Part shown: piece by piece, positions 45,901 to 57,976 of the stretch | Layout of the letters: each line of letters begins with the position of its first letter | How positions within the stretch are numbered: the stretch's first letter is position 1 | NCBI GenBank assembly: GCA_904066235.2 | Contig: CAJFCV020000004.1 | Location: 4,960,001-5,024,000 of the forward strand | DNA: 64,000 bases | Reading direction: 5' to 3' | DNA from: Bursaphelenchus xylophilus | Lineage: Eukaryota; Nematoda; Chromadorea; Rhabditida; Aphelenchoididae | Notes under the pieces: model-generated | The model's database searches: none | What the model saw: the letters and a program-made list of their open reading frames with translations, nothing else | What the model was told of the DNA's origin: nothing | Position numbers and translations under genes: made by a program

Positions 45901-48900
45901 TAACAAGCACACGGCAATCAGGTAAACAAAAACAATCTCGTTAGTAGTCCAGAAGTCGTAATTAAAAAGCGCGCTCACACACGGCATCGCGGACGCTTAA
46001 AAATCACCTTTATCACCATCGTTGTCGTCGATGGTCTGGCTGGATTCACTCGACTCCTTGATCGTCGATGGGGGCGCTTCTTTCTTGTTCAGCAAGTTAC
46101 GGCCTGAAATTACAATGTTAGAAAGAAAAATAAGATTACAAAAATGAGGTTAGAAAAGGAGAGGAGAACACCAACTGAAGTCATCTTGAATCTCTTTAGC
46201 TTGATCGTTTGCTTCGAATTCGTCTGTGAAACTCAAAAAAGTCGAGAAATCTGGAAGATCCACGGACACTTCGGTCGACTCCAGAAGGCTCACATGACCG
46301 GAATCTGCGACAGATGGTGTTTCTGAAGCCCTGTGCCCCGACTCCAAAGGAATCACACCAGAAATAGTCCTGTCGTTCTCTGGATCCGCGAGATCTCTCG
46401 TTGTGACCCTTCTGAATCTTCGTTGGACTTTATCAAAAATCACGGGCCGAAGATCCAAAGGCTGCGCAGCACTAATGGCCGCTTCCGCCATCGCTTGTTC
46501 ATGCTGAACGATGGTCCGTTGATGAACACGGCCATGGATGAGGCAATGGATAGCGGCACAAACGGAAGCCGCGAGAACAAAAGGTCCCAGAGAACGAATC
46601 CAGGAGACCAACGCCTCAACAAAAGGGTCCGATCCAGAAGTCATCAATGCCTAGATGGACATTGTCCAATGCTTTGACAGCCACAATGTGAAGGCCATAT
46701 AGAGGACAGGCTCTGGTTTTTTTGTGATCGAGAAGAAAGGAATTGGAAGAGCTGGATTAAGGCCGGAAACAAAAAGTCTGATGGGAGAGGACAGGCACAC
46801 TCGGCCTTGGCCCCACTCGAAATTAACAACCATCCCCCTGATCCCTCCCGGGCCCGGATCTGCAGAAAAACTCGGCTCGGACTCAGAAAAATCTCTATTT
46901 CAAATAAATGTTCGGCAATAACGAGCTGCATTGTTCACTTTAAATACCAAGTGTCAGAGAATGGGGTTCGTAAAGAATAAGGAAGCTAATTGGATAATAT
47001 ATAATATTATCAAACAATACGAATTCTGAGACTACTGCAACCTTAAGGAACACTTAAAATCCCTTACAATCGATGTTATTGTTGTTATAAGTCCATGCCA
47101 CCATCTCGGCCAACTGAGTCATATCCAGTAACAACCTGGCCGTAGCCGACTCTATGGACTTGGATCGGCGCCGAACCAGGACCGGGGACCGTCTACAAAA
47201 CAGACTGAACCCGGTGTCGTCCAGATCATTCTGTTGGGAAGCGGCCCTTCTTATAGGGTAAATTGATTGTGACATTCACGGCATAGCCTCCGGGCAAAGC
47301 ACCTGTCTTGGAAGCCGACCACGAATGAAATACTGTGCCGAAACTGGCCTCCTACCTTGGGTCTGACTCTCTTGCTGGGCTAATACCTTCGGGGTCTACT
47401 ACAACATCCCGCAGTGTGGCCATAAAAGCCCATTAGAGGGCCGGCGGGCCCGTCTTCGTCGCCTTTTTTCCGCGAGGTTTAATCGACGGCCAGGATCTTG
47501 ACAGCCACAAAAAATGGCTATTCTCTCTATGGCCCTCAAGGGATTATATCACAACTTTGGGGGTGGGGTTGACAGGCATCTGATTCATCTATTTAACTTG
47601 ACTAGACAATTTGGAAGGAGTCTTGAATCACGATTTACCTTCTATGTTTAAAGTGTCCTGCTCTCTTCTCGGATGTTCAGCAGATAGAGGACAACTCCCT
47701 CTTGAAGAGACCGTCAACTTTTCTAGAGTCAACGTCGATTGTTGTTTGTTGGTTGGTTTGATTCCGTAATTAGAAACCGAAATGACAGGTTCCGAGGTCT
47801 TTCGTCGCTGGGTCGTTGTCTCTCTGAGAGCATATCATAATCATTATATAATATACCTGCTGACCGACGACTTCTTTCTCGTGGAGACCAGGTCCATTAA
47901 CCCGGACATCACCGATCTCATTGCAGATTTTTTTGATTTCTTTCTCGAGTTAATACTCAAATCCGCAATGGAATCGGAGATGGTCAGATCGCCCGATGAG
48001 GAGGCCGCGGCCGAACAAATGGCCGAATCCGCGGCCGAACCGATCGGTGAATGCACCTGAGCAGAATTCTGGGAAATATCATCGTTGGAGATGGAGCGCT
48101 GAGGTGTGCGGGCCTTCGACTTCATCCCGAGCCTATGGAAAGATGATAATTCGAATAAAATCGCTTTTAGAAGCTATTTAGATATTCCGACGCGAGCAAC
48201 ACGCGATGACAATCACCAAATAATGCGGGACTGATAAACCTTCCTTCTTTAGGGGAATTAGATGCTGTAAAAAATTCTAGGAACAAATCGAGAGCAAATT
48301 ATCAAAAAGAATGGCAACGAAAAGTCAGGAACATGTAATTTCCTGCCATGTCCTAATAAACTTCGGAGCGTGCTCTCCAATTCCGAGTACTTTTGGGCAC
48401 GACCCGGACGTGCTCGAACATGCTCCCGCGAGCGGATGGAATAGATTCCCAGGCTGATCAATACCAACACGCCTTTAAAAGAACCTCCAAACACCGGGAC
48501 CGCACAGAAAAAGCGCTCACGCCGGACCTTTTTTGGGAGCGGCACGTCGAAGAAAAGGGAACGTGGAAAACGCCTTGGGGCGATCGGAAATTGAATAAAG
48601 ACCGGGTTCCGCTCTCGTCTCCTGTTATCGGTGCGCGGGAATTATGAGACTTCGATAAGAGACACGGGGACCGCCCCCGCCCCTCCCCACGCGACCCGAT
48701 CCCCGGCTAATTGTGTGCGTCGAATCGTCGTATTGGGGGGCCTCTTTAAGGGCCGCGCTTTCGGTCTGTTTGAACAATTTAAGAACGTCTGTCTACATGC
48801 ACAAACGAAGGAGACTCTCTCCATCGCTCTGGGGGACCCGATCCCCGGATTAGAACAACGGAAACCATAAATGCTCGGACAAACCACTCGGGAGAATTTG

Positions 48901-51566
48901 CACCTTGACAACAGGCCCCAAGGGCTAAGTTAATTACATATTCAAATCCCCCCTCGCCGCCCGCATGCAACCCTCCTGCCATCTGAATCTCTTATGACAC
49001 GCCAGATGACCTGAAGACCTCATGAAAATAAGGCATGTCAAAGGAATCGGAGGAAGCTGTTTGGTCATTTTGATGACGAAAACACACCCGAGATGAGCGT
49101 GGCCATAACAATCACTCATACGAAGGGCTATAACCTTTACAACACAAAAGAATCCACAATTCAGTGTCCGACAAAGAGTCTCCCTAACGATTAGTGTTCG
49201 ATATCCAGAGCAAAACAATTACCAGACTCTGATTGAGATTGACAAATGAAATCTCATCAATATAATCGAAAACAAACACTTACTGGACAGATTGCGAGTG
49301 GCGATCATGGTGGTGAGGATAGCGCCCTGAAATTAAAATACGGTAACCTCCATCCCTTCGGAAAAGGCGAGACGAGCGAAGCGGAATCAAAAGGTCGTTG
49401 AGGACCGTGAGGTTTCCGATTTTTGGATGTGGCATCTTCAACGAAACCTCAATGCCCTCGCCGTTAAATAAAGGCACAAAAGGAGTGCAAAGCTGGGAAA
49501 TGTGTAAGCGAACAACAGAAGCACAACGGTTATACCAGCTACAACAACTACCTCGGGAGTCAGCGCTTTCGAGGGCTGCACCGATGTCGTCGATTCAACG
49601 TGCACGACCGTTGGCTGGGGCTCCGAGTGCGCGGGCACAGCGCGTTTCTTGGGCGTGGTGGAGGGAGGGGACGACGCCGACGACGAACCCGAATCCGCAC
49701 TGTTCGTCTGGGCACTCCGGAAGGCGCTGCTCATCCTGTTGATCACCGTCACAGCCGAGATGGCCGCCTATACCAAATGAAAAAACGAAACAACATCAAA
49801 AAAATAAACAACAACAACACAACCACAGAGGTGTGAAGATGGAAGTGGGAGATGAGGGGAGACAGTCGAGAAGAAGACCCTCGGGGAATCTCAGGAAACA
49901 GCCGGGGGAAGAAGCCCTGGGGCGATGAAGCCTTGAAGCCGGGACAATCAAACAAGGCAGAAGCCCGGAAAATTAATATTGACTACATGGAAGGGATGAA
50001 TCAACCAATGACGGGACACTAGGGGACTCAAGCGCCACAAGATCGGCAAGTGTCAGATGGACGGAGGTGTGTTGGCTTCCGGGTACAAGGAGTTGCCCTT
50101 CAAATGTCCTCGGAAAATTCTCCAAGAACACGTTTAAACAAGAATTTGACGATAGCCAATAATCGTATCGACGAAAAACATTAAAAAAGCTTCCGAAATC
50201 CCATTGGCACACACATCACGACCAAGAAATAAGTGGTACTCGAAAGACGAAACAACATTTACAAACACCAGTGGGGAAGAAACAACACGGCAACATAGGT
50301 GAGAGACCGGAGGAGATAATCAAGTCTACCATGTCATAACGGCATGAATATAAGACGAGGAGGGAGAGAGGAAGATGCCACTCACCTTCAGTTTGCGACG
50401 AGCGTTGAATTGACGCAAGCATTCCACGGTCTCCTGACGATGCACCATCGACGCGACACGTTCACGGTTCTGAAATATTCATGATTATATATGTTGATCA
50501 CATAAAAGTTGCTCTATCCAAGTGCAACATACGCAGATCCATGGGACTTTGAGGGCCTCATCTGCGGTTATTCTCTTCTTGGGGTTCAGAGTGAGCATAC
50601 TATCGATCAGACCCTTTGCCTCGGGTGTTACGGTATCCCATTCAGGGCTTGGATAGTCATAAGCACCATTCTTGATCTGACTGTACAACTTGTTCTGTTC
50701 ATCATCCCAAAACGGTGGATATCCAACAAGAAGGATGTAAAGGATTACACCTAAAAAAGGCTTCTTTAATGACGAAGAACGAGGAAGCGAGGCATATTTG
50801 TAAACTTGGCCAAGCATCTTACCACACGCCCAGATATCGACCGGTTTCCCATAGGGATCTTTGTTCAAAACCTCAGGCGATAAGTAGCCCGGAGTTCCTG
50901 CAAATCCATACCAGGCTTCTTGATCGTTCTGAAGCTCGATGGCCAAGCCAAAGTCGGCCAATTTAACGGCAGCACCCTTGGCCCTACTGGCCAACAAAAG
51001 ATTCTCTGGCTTCAGATCACGATGGACAACGCCATTGGAATGACAGTAAGCGATGGACTCGAGGATCTGTTGGATGCAATGACTGGCGTCTGATTCCGAA
51101 TAGAATTCTCGCCTGACAATGTCTTCGAACAGTTCACCACCCGTGACGCTGAAATTTGGGGACAACGCAATATTAAATATTGGAGCACTTACAGATCAAA
51201 AACAAGATAATGGAAGCCCTCTTCCTGGATATTATCGTGTAGACGGACAATGTTGGGATGCTTTAAACGCCGGCATATCCTCGCTTCGCGTTCCAATTTC
51301 TGGAAATCTGCACGAAAAGAGATGTCATCACATATTTTGTCCTACCTCTGCTGTTCAATTTGCGAGTGTTGATGATCTTGGCGGCAAATTCCATATTAGT
51401 GGACTTCTGAACGCATCTTCGCACAACGGAAAAGGCACCCCTGCAACAGACAATACGTACATATATTAGCAAACACGAATTTAACATTTCCACACCCTCG
51501 CACTTACTTTCCCAGCTCCTCCTTAACTTCATAGTTGTCGCTGAACTTGGTGGATGTGGCGTTCAT
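42924..51566 (-). CDS. unc-43: calcium/calmodulin-dependent protein kinase II
   Basis: Fourteen exons from the kinase promoter: 51566-51508, 51440-51346, 51307-51193, 51148-50823, 50750-50533, 50469-50386, 49767-49552 (cassette), 49326-49284, 46103-46008, 45250-45089, 43675-43600, 43564-43470, 43319-43154 and 43053-42924. The phases agree; 626 residues with the cassette, 554 without. The kinase domain has [26 protein letters not shown] and GTPGYLSPE. The regulatory segment is [20 protein letters not shown] with the autophosphorylated Thr of HRQET, then FNARRKLK and GAILTTM. A Ser/Thr-rich linker ([20 protein letters not shown] and more) leads to the C-terminal association domain ([20 protein letters not shown], then [23 protein letters not shown]), which assembles dodecamers. 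It acts in neurons and muscle. The start [20 protein letters not shown] fits the family. Large introns between 50 and 46 kb hold alternative first exons. Confidence 0.96.
46176..46644 (-). CDS. unc-43: alternative first exon of CaMKII with hydrophobic N-terminus
   Basis: An open exon of 156 codons plus one base, beginning at an ATG directly preceded by an in-frame TAG three codons upstream, so it cannot be an internal exon. It reads [20 protein letters not shown], then a hydrophobic stretch [16 protein letters not shown] (about residues 21-36), then a basic region ([15 protein letters not shown]) and an acidic tail. The exit phase (TTC A|GTTGGT) matches the entry of the linker exon at 46103, 72 bp on. 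The product would lack the kinase and have a membrane anchor, linker and association domain. This resembles vertebrate alphaKAP, made from CAMK2A by an internal promoter. The donor is weak (GTTGGT), and expression is unproven. Confidence 0.55.
47068..47275 (-). CDS. unc-43: second alternative first exon of CaMKII
   Basis: 69 codons plus one base, from an ATG with an in-frame TGA immediately upstream. It reads [20 protein letters not shown] with a basic, Ser-containing middle ([18 protein letters not shown]) and ends ...NNNNID before GTAAGG. The exit phase 1 fits the linker exon at 46103. It would give a soluble kinase-less product of linker plus association domain. There is no known domain. 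Support is frame, start context and phase only. Confidence 0.45.
47857..48132 (-). CDS. possible orphan exon inside the CaMKII gene
   Basis: A 276-nt open segment between a good acceptor (TTTCCATAG) and a good donor (AG|GTATAT), open only in phase 2. It contains ATG at 48125 and encodes Ser-rich sequence ([16 protein letters not shown]) followed by [20 protein letters not shown]. No other CaMKII exon in this part has a matching phase 2 border. It is therefore either an exon that joins to an unseen one or chance. Confidence 0.3.
49552..49767 (-). CDS. unc-43: CaMKII cassette exon splitting the calmodulin-binding segment
   Basis: 216 nt, in phase (0-0), so it can be included or skipped. It encodes [20 protein letters not shown] and then a Ser/Pro/Thr-rich stretch ending SKALTPE. 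It enters exactly between ARRKLK and GAILTTM, that is, in the middle of the calmodulin-binding region, and its first 16 residues could replace the hydrophobic half of that site. Confidence 0.75.
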
Positions 51567-54500
51567 GTTGATTACCATACCTTGGAGGGCCTTTTCCAGC
51601 GAGTTGATGGTTGGTTCGGCCACTTTGACTTTACCCAAAGCAAAGTGATCCTTTCGAAGGTGTAAGGTGCAGCTTTTCGTTTACTTATCACTCAAACCTT
51701 CATCTCACGGGCCAAACACTATACAATTTACAAGTTGGGAACGGTTCTTTCCTAAAATTAGATCTTTTATTGCACTCGCAATCAGTATAAACATACAAAA
51801 CACGGCAGACAATTACGGAATACGAAACATGCAAACGGATGCAGGTAAATAAATGGATTTTGACACGAATCTCGCGACTAAAATGGCTGGCCGAAAGAGG
51901 CCTCGACCAAGCCGGAAATGACGAAAAGCAGCGGCCGAAGAGATAAGCGAGTGTCGGCCCATAAACCTCGAAGATAATGCCGATGTAGTTGTGGCGCCAA
52001 ATGTTAAACCCAAAGAAATTTGGGGGTTTAAACATTTCTTGACAAAAGTCACATAAAAGAATCGGGCCCTCAGGCAGGGAACGAGAGACACCTGTGCCCA
52101 TCCGCTCGCGATCAGCCGGCCATGATTGCAGTATGCGTAAAATAAAAGGTATAATGCGTTCAGGCCCTCAGGGAAAACAAATAAAATAATCTCTGGTATC
52201 ATATTCGGGGGAAATCCGATAGCCATAATGCCGATTAAATCGTGACACGTGAGCCGGATATAAAGGTCAGAAAATACAACGGGTTGTCACAATAAGAGCA
52301 CGCTGCGAAGGAAGGGCCGGTAAAGTCGAGGTCTCAAGGCCCTAGGTCTCGCTTAAAGCCAATTTGGCGGACCTCCAAGGCCGACTAATAAAGCCGTCAA
52401 ACCAGAACGACTCTTTCAAATGACAAGAAAGGAGCGCGTTTATGCAATTCAAATGAAGTCTCGATATATTAAAAAGTAAAAATTCCCATCTCCATTTTCG
52501 CACCAACCTTCTGGAGATCAGAGAGGAGGAGGGAGTGTATTCCACTGCCCCATTTCTTCCTATTCCGGCCATAAGACCCTCAAAGAGCATTTATCACGGA
52601 CTGGAATAAAGGGGAAGAGGGTAATGGACAGCAGATTCGGGCCGCCCAGTGTAATGGACAGGACTTTTTTGGGCCGCGAAACCTTTCGATTCTGTGGCCT
52701 CAAGGCCAAAGAGCTCACAGAGCACGTTACAAACAGGGAGAAAGAACATCCATCACTCATTAATTTACAGCCATATTTAGCGTCCTATCCGGAGGCCCAA
52801 GCGGATGGTGGAGGATTGAATTTTGGGCGATTTATCTTCCCAAATCCCGTTACCACAGTGTCGCCTAAGGCCAAAGATTTCCGGGTATTTATAGACCCTA
52901 AGGCGTTAACACGAAAGATCATAAATACATGGAGAACGGAAACGAGTAATTCCGTTTCAGCAAAGATTACTTTTGGGAGGAAAACATATAAATGTAGTGA
53001 TAACGGAAGAAGATACGAAGGGATTGCAGATTTAATGAATGTGCGTAAGAGGAGAATCGTCTTTGGCAGTGTTTCCAACAACCCACAGAAGCCATGTAAA
53101 GAAATGTGAGCCCTGTAAAAGAGGCATCAGAAATTTGTGAAGTATGAAAAATAAATTTTGGGTTACAACAAAGCAAACTAATCACTAATTATTATACAAT
53201 TAACAAAATTACGAAAAAAGTCGTTAATCGTGAGAGGGCGGGAGTTAATTACTTTTTTGTTGTGGCTTTTCAAATATTCGATTATCAAAAAATTGTACAC
53301 GGAAGGCAATGGAAAGGTATAAAAACAAAAGAAATTACACAAAAGGAATGGCTAATTAGGTTTGTAAAGGATTAGAAACTTGGAAAAAATATCTGATCTA
53401 TGAGCCGAAAAACTTAATCCGAAATACCTCATACGAATATCTTCCGTCAAAGTCGTGAGTTCACGACCCGCGCTCTTCCGGCACGACTTAAATTCCAATT
53501 AATTTTTCGAAAATTAATTAAAAGGCCCGTAGATCTGAGGGGGGAATGAGAGGTCCAAATGGAATCACTAATCGCTTTCATCTGGCACCCATTTCTCTTT
53601 GCCCTGAGGGCGCAAAAAAGAGTTGTGAAGAGACCAAGAAGGAAGGCCCGGGGCCACGTTCTCTCAAGCGCATTAACGCAATTGCAATTGGCACATCGAG
53701 CAGGGCGGGGCCCTCCGGCATCGTCCCCTTCTCCTTTCTGCGTCGTCTTGGCGTGCTGGAGTTACAATACTACTCGGGGCTTGCACCGTGATTAAATGTA
53801 CGTTTACAACTGAAAGGGGGGGCTTTACATCGGAAATGTGTAATCAACGACTTTTAGCGGGGGAAATAATTCTTTATAAGCAGGAACAGCAAAAAAAGAA
53901 AATGAAAGATAAGCGAGAATTAATAATGAGAATTCATATTAAGAAGGTGCATTAGACCCCTAAACAACCAGATGTCATAATAACGCACGATCCGAAAGGT
54001 GATGAGCGAATTTTTAGCATAAGATCCCATGTCGATTTTTCCCCTTTCATCACTCGTGGTACAAAATTCTCCAATATTTTGACGCAATCACATTTCCAGA
54101 ATGTTTCTCGGAAATGATTACAATAACTGCAACTCGTTTACTGCCACAAAATTGCCAAAAGTAACGCCTCCAAAAAATTAATATCACGCAGAATTAACAT
54201 TTCAGCTGCCGTAAAAACGGATTATTTACAACCGAAAGCCGTACACAGTAGAATCTCCCTAATTAGAACATTACCCCGGGCATTATTAGCTGAATATTAG
54301 TGTAAACAAGGGAAGGAAAAATAATTCGGAGGCCGGAAAAAATAAAAGGGCAGCAAATATTAAGTTCAGCCGATATTTACACCAAAATAAGGGCGGCAAA
54401 CATATCAGGAGCTACCAGTCACAATAAATTCACTATCATCGATTATAACCCCTCACACTCCACGTAGTTTTTTTATTTAATTTTAATTACTGTTTTTGTA

Positions 54501-57500
54501 ATTAATTTCCATAAAACAATTTGAGGATTCTCCAGAAAATTGTCAGGGAAAGCGATGTTATTCTTACAAAAAATACTTATATTGATGACTTCATAGCAAA
54601 GAATCATATTCTTTGTCAATTTACTTGTTCAATCGCACTGACGAAATAAGCAAATATTCAAATGGCACAGCCATAGTTAGGATCCCATAGCATGCACCAA
54701 AAACTTGTACAAAAACTCTCTTAAGATTTTTAAACAGGGTAAAAGAATTAAACTAACAACTGCTAGACTACAATTAGGAATTCAATCAAAATTAAACCAC
54801 GATAATTGTGTTGGAAGAGCAAAGGAAAAAGTGGTATTTACAATCGAGTAAGAGTCGAAAGCCCTAAGGCAACATCTGCCGTAACGTTCGACTCGAATTA
54901 CATCACTCTCATAATGGTATGCAAATTCGGGAAACAAGGAAAGACGGCCGTTTTCTGAGGCATCACGACGCTTATGCCCGCAAGGGATTAACTTGGAATC
55001 AATTGGAAAAAAATTTCCCGGACCAGGTGCGCCCGTCTCGAAAAAGGCGTGACTCTCCGCACGGAGAGAGTAAAGCTGTTCAAATTCCTCACCAAAGAAA
55101 TCCAAACCATTATTTCGGCGTTATGTACCCGGCTTTGTCACATAAAATATGCTTTTACTGGGCCTTTGTTAGAGCGGCCCAAAAAGGGAATTTGAATAAA
55201 GACGTGGCCAAGCGGAGAGAGCGAAGATAGATCGCCGCTAATTGTACCCTACCACAACTGCCATGTTCAATCTACAAATTACGGGCCGAAAACGGTGAAA
55301 AAATCTCTTTCTGAAGGAACCCGGCCCAAACTTATACATACATTTTATCTGACATATTTTGGTCGACATTAAACGCATAAAACACTTTTTTTCAATGCCC
55401 TAATTACATCTTTTCATTTACAATTTATCGAAAGGAAAAAAACTTTTGTTTTGCTCCGAAACACGCCAGAGGCCATGACTTATCAGAGGCACTGTTACAA
55501 GAGGCAACGCAAAAAAGAATCCATTTCCAGAAGCCTTTGTCCGCCGAAAGCAATAAGAGCCAGGGATAATACGTAAATATGAGGAACAAAAAAAAAAGAC
55601 AAACATCGTCGATTTTGTAACTGCAAAACATCGTTTACAAACACGGCCTGTTCTGCACGGGACGTCTCGGATGAAGAAAGAAAGAACGGAATTCAGAAGG
55701 CCCGACTTTGGAAGTTTGAGGGAAAGAAGGCGGTAGCAAATTCTCACTTAATTAGTGGCCGAAAATGAGCCTGCGAAAAGGCAAAGAAGCGGCCGAACGA
55801 AAAAAACAAACCGCCCCCCCCCTGCCAAGCATGGACCTGGAAATACGGCCAAAGGGGGAATTAGCACGCGAAAGGAAAATTAGTGGAAACAACACGCGCC
55901 TCCGAGATCGCCCCGATACTGAACGCCGGGATGCCCGCAGGGCAAAATCCCAACTGAAAATCCGGTTCGGGGCTGGCCAAGTGTAAAAGATATATAGGTC
56001 AGAGGCACAAAACCTTGGGGCTTCCTTCCTTCGTCGCTTGTTTGTATGTCTGCACAAAAATTGCTCTCTCATCCCCTCTGGCCGCTTTCCCACTTCTTTA
56101 GCCTCCGGGGTTTTCGCGTCCCCCTTGGCTCGGATATCAATGCCAGTCGGCGGGGCGAAAGCGAAACAAAAAACGGATTTCCAGGAAAAGCGTCAGCATT
56201 ACGGGTCGCGGCGGCCGAGCATTCAGCCGCGCGCCGTGTCCGCCCTCAGGCAACACCACATTGGAGATATTGCATGCAAAAAACCCCACGGACCCGCAGG
56301 CCACCGCTCACACTGACACCTTTTGTGGAAGAGATAAAGCGAGTGCCCGAGGGCCTTTTACTAGTCTCTTTCACCTCTCTTCAGCCCCCCAAAATGCTTT
56401 CCAAACGGGCTCTCGAGACGGGGCGCTGAAGAGACGGCATTCCCCGGGCGAGAGTGCACTAAGCAAAAAGAACGGAAGCAAACGGAAAGTCTTGATCGAA
56501 AATAAAAATAAAACCAGGGGTTTTGCGCGAATTGGAAGGTAATCTCGGGCTGTAAGAAACACCTGATTCGGGGAAAACAAACAAAAAAAATAAGAAGCAA
56601 TCAGGAGAAAGGGAGCGGTCTCTAGACTCAAAAACAGATCACAGCCTTAGAAGCATTCTTTTATTACCTTCGAATTCAACTCATCACTAATATTAGACTC
56701 CATTCCCGCTTTAAAACAAGTCTTCCGACGCGATCAAGGTGTGGTTGTTAGGCAAGTCAAACATTACACATTTCAAAAAAAAAAGATACCCACATCACTC
56801 TTCCTTAAGGCTCTTACTTGCTCTTCTCGAAAACTTTTAGGATTCCGATTTACATCATCGACTTTAGGGAACATGTCAAAACAAGATGACAATGGGATTG
56901 ACGTGTTTTGTCTGGGTAAAATACATTTAAGATACTTTATTGGCATACTTATCTTGTATTGGTTCTTCGGATGGCTAAACCCCGCGATTTACAAAGCAAG
57001 AAAAAATAAAAAGTAATACTTTAATTGGAGACTATAATCTCGGCTTGACGTCAACTCTCCCCCTTCCACTTCACCTTTATTTATACGCCGGTGTCAAACG
57101 CAAAAGGAACAAACCCTGAGGGTTTGCATTCGAAATTCGAACAATTTCTTTGTCCCCAGGTGTTTTGACTAACAATTTTCGTGTCTCTTTCACGGCCACC
57201 TGGCCGGATGGGCAAAGTAATCACGAGTCGAGCAAATTTGTACAACCCAGGAATGTCAGCCCGGAGGGCATCCGCGGGTCGGGAGCAAAACAAGCCATCC
57301 GGCAGTTATTTTTGGGTAAATCATCAAGATTACGTCATTGATGACATAAAAAAGGGAATAACAATACGGATTAACGAACTTATTGAAGGGAATCGACAAA
57401 ATGGAAAAACGGACGAGCCTAGAACTTTCTCAACAATAACTACGGATGATAATAATACATACCTTCACTCGGCCCTGGCCTACGCCCTGCGAAGACAATT

Positions 57501-57976
57501 CCAAAAGTTTTGGGCCGTTTTTTGGCCAAAAACGAAGAGACTTTTGAATAAAAGGAATGCCATTCTTGGCCTTTCCCAAAACTCGCAAAAGGCCCGACTT
57601 TTACCTGTGCCTTCCGGCTTCAGAGTATACGTCTTTTCCGGAGGAATCAGGCCCCAAAACGGAAAAAAATAAAGGCCGTCTCGGGCCGAACAAAAGGCAT
57701 TTCGAGCACGGAAAAGTAACTAATTAGGCATGGAATAACTACTTTCGAAGACGGCTCCTAATAGCTAAAATATTGGAGAAATTCAGAACAACAATAATGC
57801 AGAAAATTAACGAACAAAATTTAAGACCAAAATCATCTAGTTTTATTTATTATTACTAGTAAAAAATAGCCAAACATTAATGTACACCGAGATCAATTAA
57901 ATTTCAAGGTTAAAAGGGGAGATACAAAACTCGAAATTTAAAATCATTTGATATTAAAATGATATATACAATAAGT
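51567..57976. other. 6.4-kb gene-free region upstream of CaMKII
   Basis: No convincing coding exon. It probably carries CaMKII promoter, enhancers and 5' untranslated exons. GGCC-centred words (AAGGCC, GGCCGAA, GGCCCGACTTT) recur through 51.9-57.7 kb. Several open frames of 80-160 codons start at non-ATG codons or have no domain. Confidence 0.5.

Noticed and set aside
50509..50966. Open frames on the plus strand opposite the kinase exons
   Set aside because: Antisense shadows of the CaMKII kinase coding sequence.
57181..57672. 163-codon open frame (+) upstream of CaMKII
   Set aside because: A Ser/Arg-rich translation of GGCC-rich noncoding DNA, with no homology or splice signals to support it.
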